NCBI GenBank assembly: GCA_024278455.1
Contig: JAJRTE010000235.1
Span: forward strand, 1 to 40,657
Source of the DNA: Myxococcota bacterium
Lineage (GTDB): Bacteria; Myxococcota_A; UBA796; JAJRTE01
Length of the DNA: 40,657 nucleotides
Reading direction: 5' to 3'
Every line of letters begins with the position of its first letter. The stretch's first letter is position 1. Both the position numbers and the translations under genes were made by a program. Positions 38,714-40,657 of the stretch are shown in pieces. The notes beneath the pieces are model-generated. The model had not been told where the DNA came from and ran no database searches. It saw only the letters and a program-made list of their open reading frames with translations.

Positions 38714-40657
38714 CTACCCGGGAACGTAGTTTCTCCTCGCCTCGATCTGCGAAACCATGCCTTCCTTGTCGAACCGATGAACGACATTCACGACCTGGTA
38801 GGCCCCCTTGCACTCCGGCGGCACACCCTCCAGTTCGACTATCGATCCGGGCTGCATCGACGGCACCCCTCGACACAGCCCCTTCGCCACCTGGAAACCA
38901 AGGCTGCTCCGCTCCAGGCGCCCCTTGGCGATCGCATCCCCTTCCGACTGGGACCGCAAGGGCACGTTGCCGATGCGAACCGGCTGGTCGCTGAAAGAGG
39001 TCTTCACCACTTCCGTCGCACGCTTCCCGCTCCCGGCCACGAGGGTTTCATCCCCGGACGTGGCTTCACCCGTTTCCTCCTGCTTGTCCTTCAAGCTCCA
39101 GGAACGCACCTTCACATCCGGAATGACCCGTGCGGCGGTTCGAACCACGCGCATGTCGATAATGTCCCGGCCCCAGGTCAGCTTGAACCTGCCGGTTTCG
39201 GGACGGCGAGGCTTGAAATGCAGCGTGTCGCCCTCCGCCCAGTACAGGTACCCGATACGCCCGGCTCGCTCCTGCAGGAGTTCAAAATTGCTCACGCCGT
39301 ACTGAATGATGCTGCTGTAGACAATCCCATTGTCTTCCACGTCGGCTGACATCCCACACTCGGAAGCCAGCTTCTGCACCAGGTCCCCGTCCGTCAGGTC
39401 CAGCAGCATCCGCTGCCGGTGCGAACGCCGGAGCCGGTGCAGCTTGTCCTCTGCTTCCAGGGTCAGTACAAGGCCCCCGCCGATGCGCACCCTCGAGCGC
39501 ACCGTGGTCAATTCGCCCGAAAACACGGTGGCGACGTGATCCTCGAGTTCGAGTTCGGCTTCCACCTTCGCGCCACCACCGAATCGCGATACCTTCTCCC
39601 AATCACGCTCGTGGTCGGCGAATACGAGGCTCATCCGCGACACGCCTTGCTCTGCCAGGTAGACATGAATGTGTTCGACCAATTCCCGCCAATCCGGTGG
39701 GAGTTCGGCCCCGTTGATCTTGACCTTGAGGCCCGCGACGATACCTTCGTCGCCGCCGCCCGGGGGACGCTTGACTTCTTCCCCGCCCGACCGGTCCGGG
39801 CCGCCCGTTCCGGGCCCACGGTCTCCACGGCCACCTCTCCCACCTCCACGGTCGAGCCCACCGCCCCTGTCGCCATGCAGATCGTCCAGCAGTTCCCCGA
39901 CGCCGGCGACAACGCTCGCCAGCCCACTGGCAATTCGGTCGAAAAGACCCCTGCCGCGCTCGCGCGCATCGCGATCGCCTCGCAGCGACTCTCCACGATC
40001 TCGGTCCCGGCCGCGGTCTCGAGCGTGTTCCTCTCCACGATCGCGACCATCGCGGGCGCCGTCTCCGCGGTCGCGTCCACCTCGATCGTCTTCACGCCCC
40101 CTCCCCCGACCTCCGCGACCGTCTTCTCCGCTGTCTCGGCCGTCGCGATCTGCTATGCCGCTGCCACGTCCACCGCGATCGCCGCCGCCGCGATCCTCGC
40201 CGCCACGATCCTCGCCGCCGCGTTCCTCTCCTCCCCGGTCGTCGCCGCCACGGTCCTCGCCGCCGCGATCGCCTTCGTCGCCGCCACGGTCCTCGCCACC
40301 GCGATCGCCTGCATCTCCCCCGCGACCTTCGCCCCCCCGGTCGCCTGCGCCGGCTTCGTCTCCGCCGCGGTCCTCGCCGCCGCGTTCCTCTCCTCCCCGG
40401 TCGTCGCCGCCACGGTCCTCACCGCCGCGATCGCCTTCGTCGCCGCCACGGTCCTCACCGCCGCGATCGCCTGCATCTCCCCCGCGACCTTCGTCCCCCC
40501 GGTCGCCTGCGCCGGCTTCGTCTCCGCCGCGGTCCTCGCCGCCACGGTCCTCTCCGCCACGGTCCTCGCCGCCACGGTCCTCGCCGCCGCGATCGCCTTC
40601 GTCGCCGCCACGGTCCTCGCCGCCGCGATCGCCTGCATCTCCCCCGCGACCTTCGTC
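38714..40657 (-). CDS. gpD/gp27-type baseplate hub protein with long Gly/Arg/Asp/Glu-repeat N-terminal region (hub A), 5' end outside window
   Basis: At least 647 codons, open to the right edge with no stop. The last 340 residues (from about 39733, GLKVKINGAELPPDW) form a gpD-type hub: LVEHIHVYLAEQGVSRM, the GRDIIDMRVV junction, and a final GAYQVVNVVHRFDKEGMV. Upstream of it, the same frame reads as GGEE- and RDGRDR-rich low-complexity sequence. It is interrupted by one short helix-like segment (LFDRIASGLASVVAGVGELL, near 39880-39950) and then by a tandem repeat rich in GGEDRGGDE. A start inside the hub domain (TTG at 39682) would delete its first strand, so the gene clearly begins further right. 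The charged repeats parallel those of hub C. The true start is unknown. Confidence 0.82.
   Translation of the reverse strand, partial: DEGRGGDAGDRGGEDRGGDEGDRGGEDRGGEDRGGEDRGGEDRGGDEAGAGDRGDEGRGGDAGDRGGEDRGGDEGDRGGEDRGGDDRGGEERGGEDRGGDEAGAGDRGGEGRGGDAGDRGGEDRGGDEGDRGGEDRGGDDRGGEERGGEDRGGEDRGGGDRGGRGSGIADRDGRDSGEDGRGGRGRGREDDRGGRDRGDGARDGRDRGEEHARDRGRDRDRGESLRGDRDARERGRGLFDRIASGLASVVAGVGELLDDLHGDRGGGLDRGGGRGGRGDRGPGTGGPDRSGGEEVKRPPGGGDEGIVAGLKVKINGAELPPDWRELVEHIHVYLAEQGVSRMSLVFADHERDWEKVSRFGGGAKVEAELELEDHVATVFSGELTTVRSRVRIGGGLVLTLEAEDKLHRLRRSHRQRMLLDLTDGDLVQKLASECGMSADVEDNGIVYSSIIQYGVSNFELLQERAGRIGYLYWAEGDTLHFKPRRPETGRFKLTWGRDIIDMRVVRTAARVIPDVKVRSWSLKDKQEETGEATSGDETLVAGSGKRATEVVKTSFSDQPVRIGNVPLRSQSEGDAIAKGRLERSSLGFQVAKGLCRGVPSMQPGSIVELEGVPPECKGAYQVVNVVHRFDKEGMVSQIEARRNYVPG
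40209..40657 (-). repeat. Tandem 162-base coding repeat in the hub A gene
   Basis: A GCATCTCCCCC landmark on the plus strand recurs at 40311, 40473 and 40635, exactly 162 bases (54 codons) apart. The two full units are about nine-tenths identical by eye, a third continues past the window edge, and a partial earlier unit starts near 40209. Inside each unit, shorter 15-18-base sub-repeats of the CCGCCACGGTCCTCG kind recur. In the hub frame it encodes Gly/Asp/Glu/Arg repeats. Confidence 0.85.

Noticed and set aside
38714-39682. Hub A starting at a TTG at 39682
   Set aside because: The conserved first strand (LKVKINGAELPPDW) lies upstream of it in the same open frame.
39631-40638. Ala/Thr/Arg-rich minus-strand frames (for example the AARTVAA repeats)
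   Set aside because: They are one-base-shifted readings of the hub A repeat. The frame that joins smoothly to the hub domain gives Gly/Arg/Asp/Glu repeats, as in hub C.
40209-40657. CRISPR array
   Set aside because: Units are contiguous 162-base repeats with no unique spacers, and they are in frame within a coding sequence.
11484-40657. Intact prophage
   Set aside because: No terminase, portal, capsid, integrase or lysis cassette is seen; lipoproteins, a kinase, FHA proteins and a solute-binding protein are interleaved with the baseplate genes.
11484-40657. Canonical type VI secretion system
   Set aside because: TssJ, TssL, TssM, TssK and ClpV are not recognisable, and gpI, large gpJ and separate gpD plus gpV are phage/eCIS-type parts.
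1-40657. tRNA, rRNA or riboswitch genes
   Set aside because: No cloverleaf-type arms with a CCA-like end, rRNA-like blocks or known riboswitch cores were recognised by eye; a covariance-model scan could still find a small RNA.

Overview
The window is GC-rich DNA (about two thirds G+C by eye) with densely packed, often overlapping genes, almost all on the minus strand. Eukaryote-like Ser/Thr kinase, FHA, PEGA-like and TPR proteins occur together with lipoproteins and an outer-membrane-type protein. This suggests a Gram-negative bacterium of the deltaproteobacterial/Myxococcota kind. That is an inference from gene content; there is no rRNA or other marker here. The palindrome CTCGAG is strikingly frequent across the window.

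Region 1 (1-9020) is ordinary chromosome. It holds the tail of a PD-(D/E)XK/AAA family gene and a YihY/BrkB membrane protein on the plus strand. On the minus strand are uracil-DNA glycosylase, a POT peptide transporter with a large extra loop, a HAD-type nucleotidase-like protein, an ABC ATPase-permease pair, a membrane-anchored unknown protein, and a uridine-kinase-like P-loop protein with a changed Walker A. Region 2 (9021-11483) holds a polytopic glycosyltransferase-like protein with a PA14-like tail, then a 348-base gap.

Region 3 (11484 to the right edge) is one co-oriented run of 19 genes, read from right to left. It encodes the baseplate half of a contractile, phage-tail-like injection machine: three gpD/gp27-type hub proteins, gp25, gpJ, a gpI fused to a PASTA domain, a gpV/gp5 spike and a PAAR tip. 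Embedded in the same run is an envelope and signalling module: a transmembrane Ser/Thr kinase, a soluble Zn-knuckle FHA protein, a vWA-like lipoprotein with a membrane span, Zn ribbon and FHA, an FHA-membrane-lytic transglycosylase fusion, two other lipoproteins, an orphan family-5 solute-binding protein and a predicted outer-membrane beta-barrel. The run ends with a 1577-residue protein placed directly after PAAR. It joins a B12-binding/radical-SAM-like N-terminus (CX3CX2C present) to about 630 residues of Ala/Pro/Glu/Lys-rich linker and a hydrophobic glycine-rich C-terminal domain.

My reading is that this is a contractile injection system with its own envelope-anchoring, peptidoglycan-remodelling and phosphorylation-control parts. 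It resembles a type VI system in logic but is built from phage/eCIS-type baseplate genes. Sheath, tube, tape measure and AAA+ ATPase are not in the window and would be expected beyond the right edge, where the first gene is cut inside a tandem repeat. No RNA genes, CRISPR arrays, insertion sequences or prophage packaging genes were seen.
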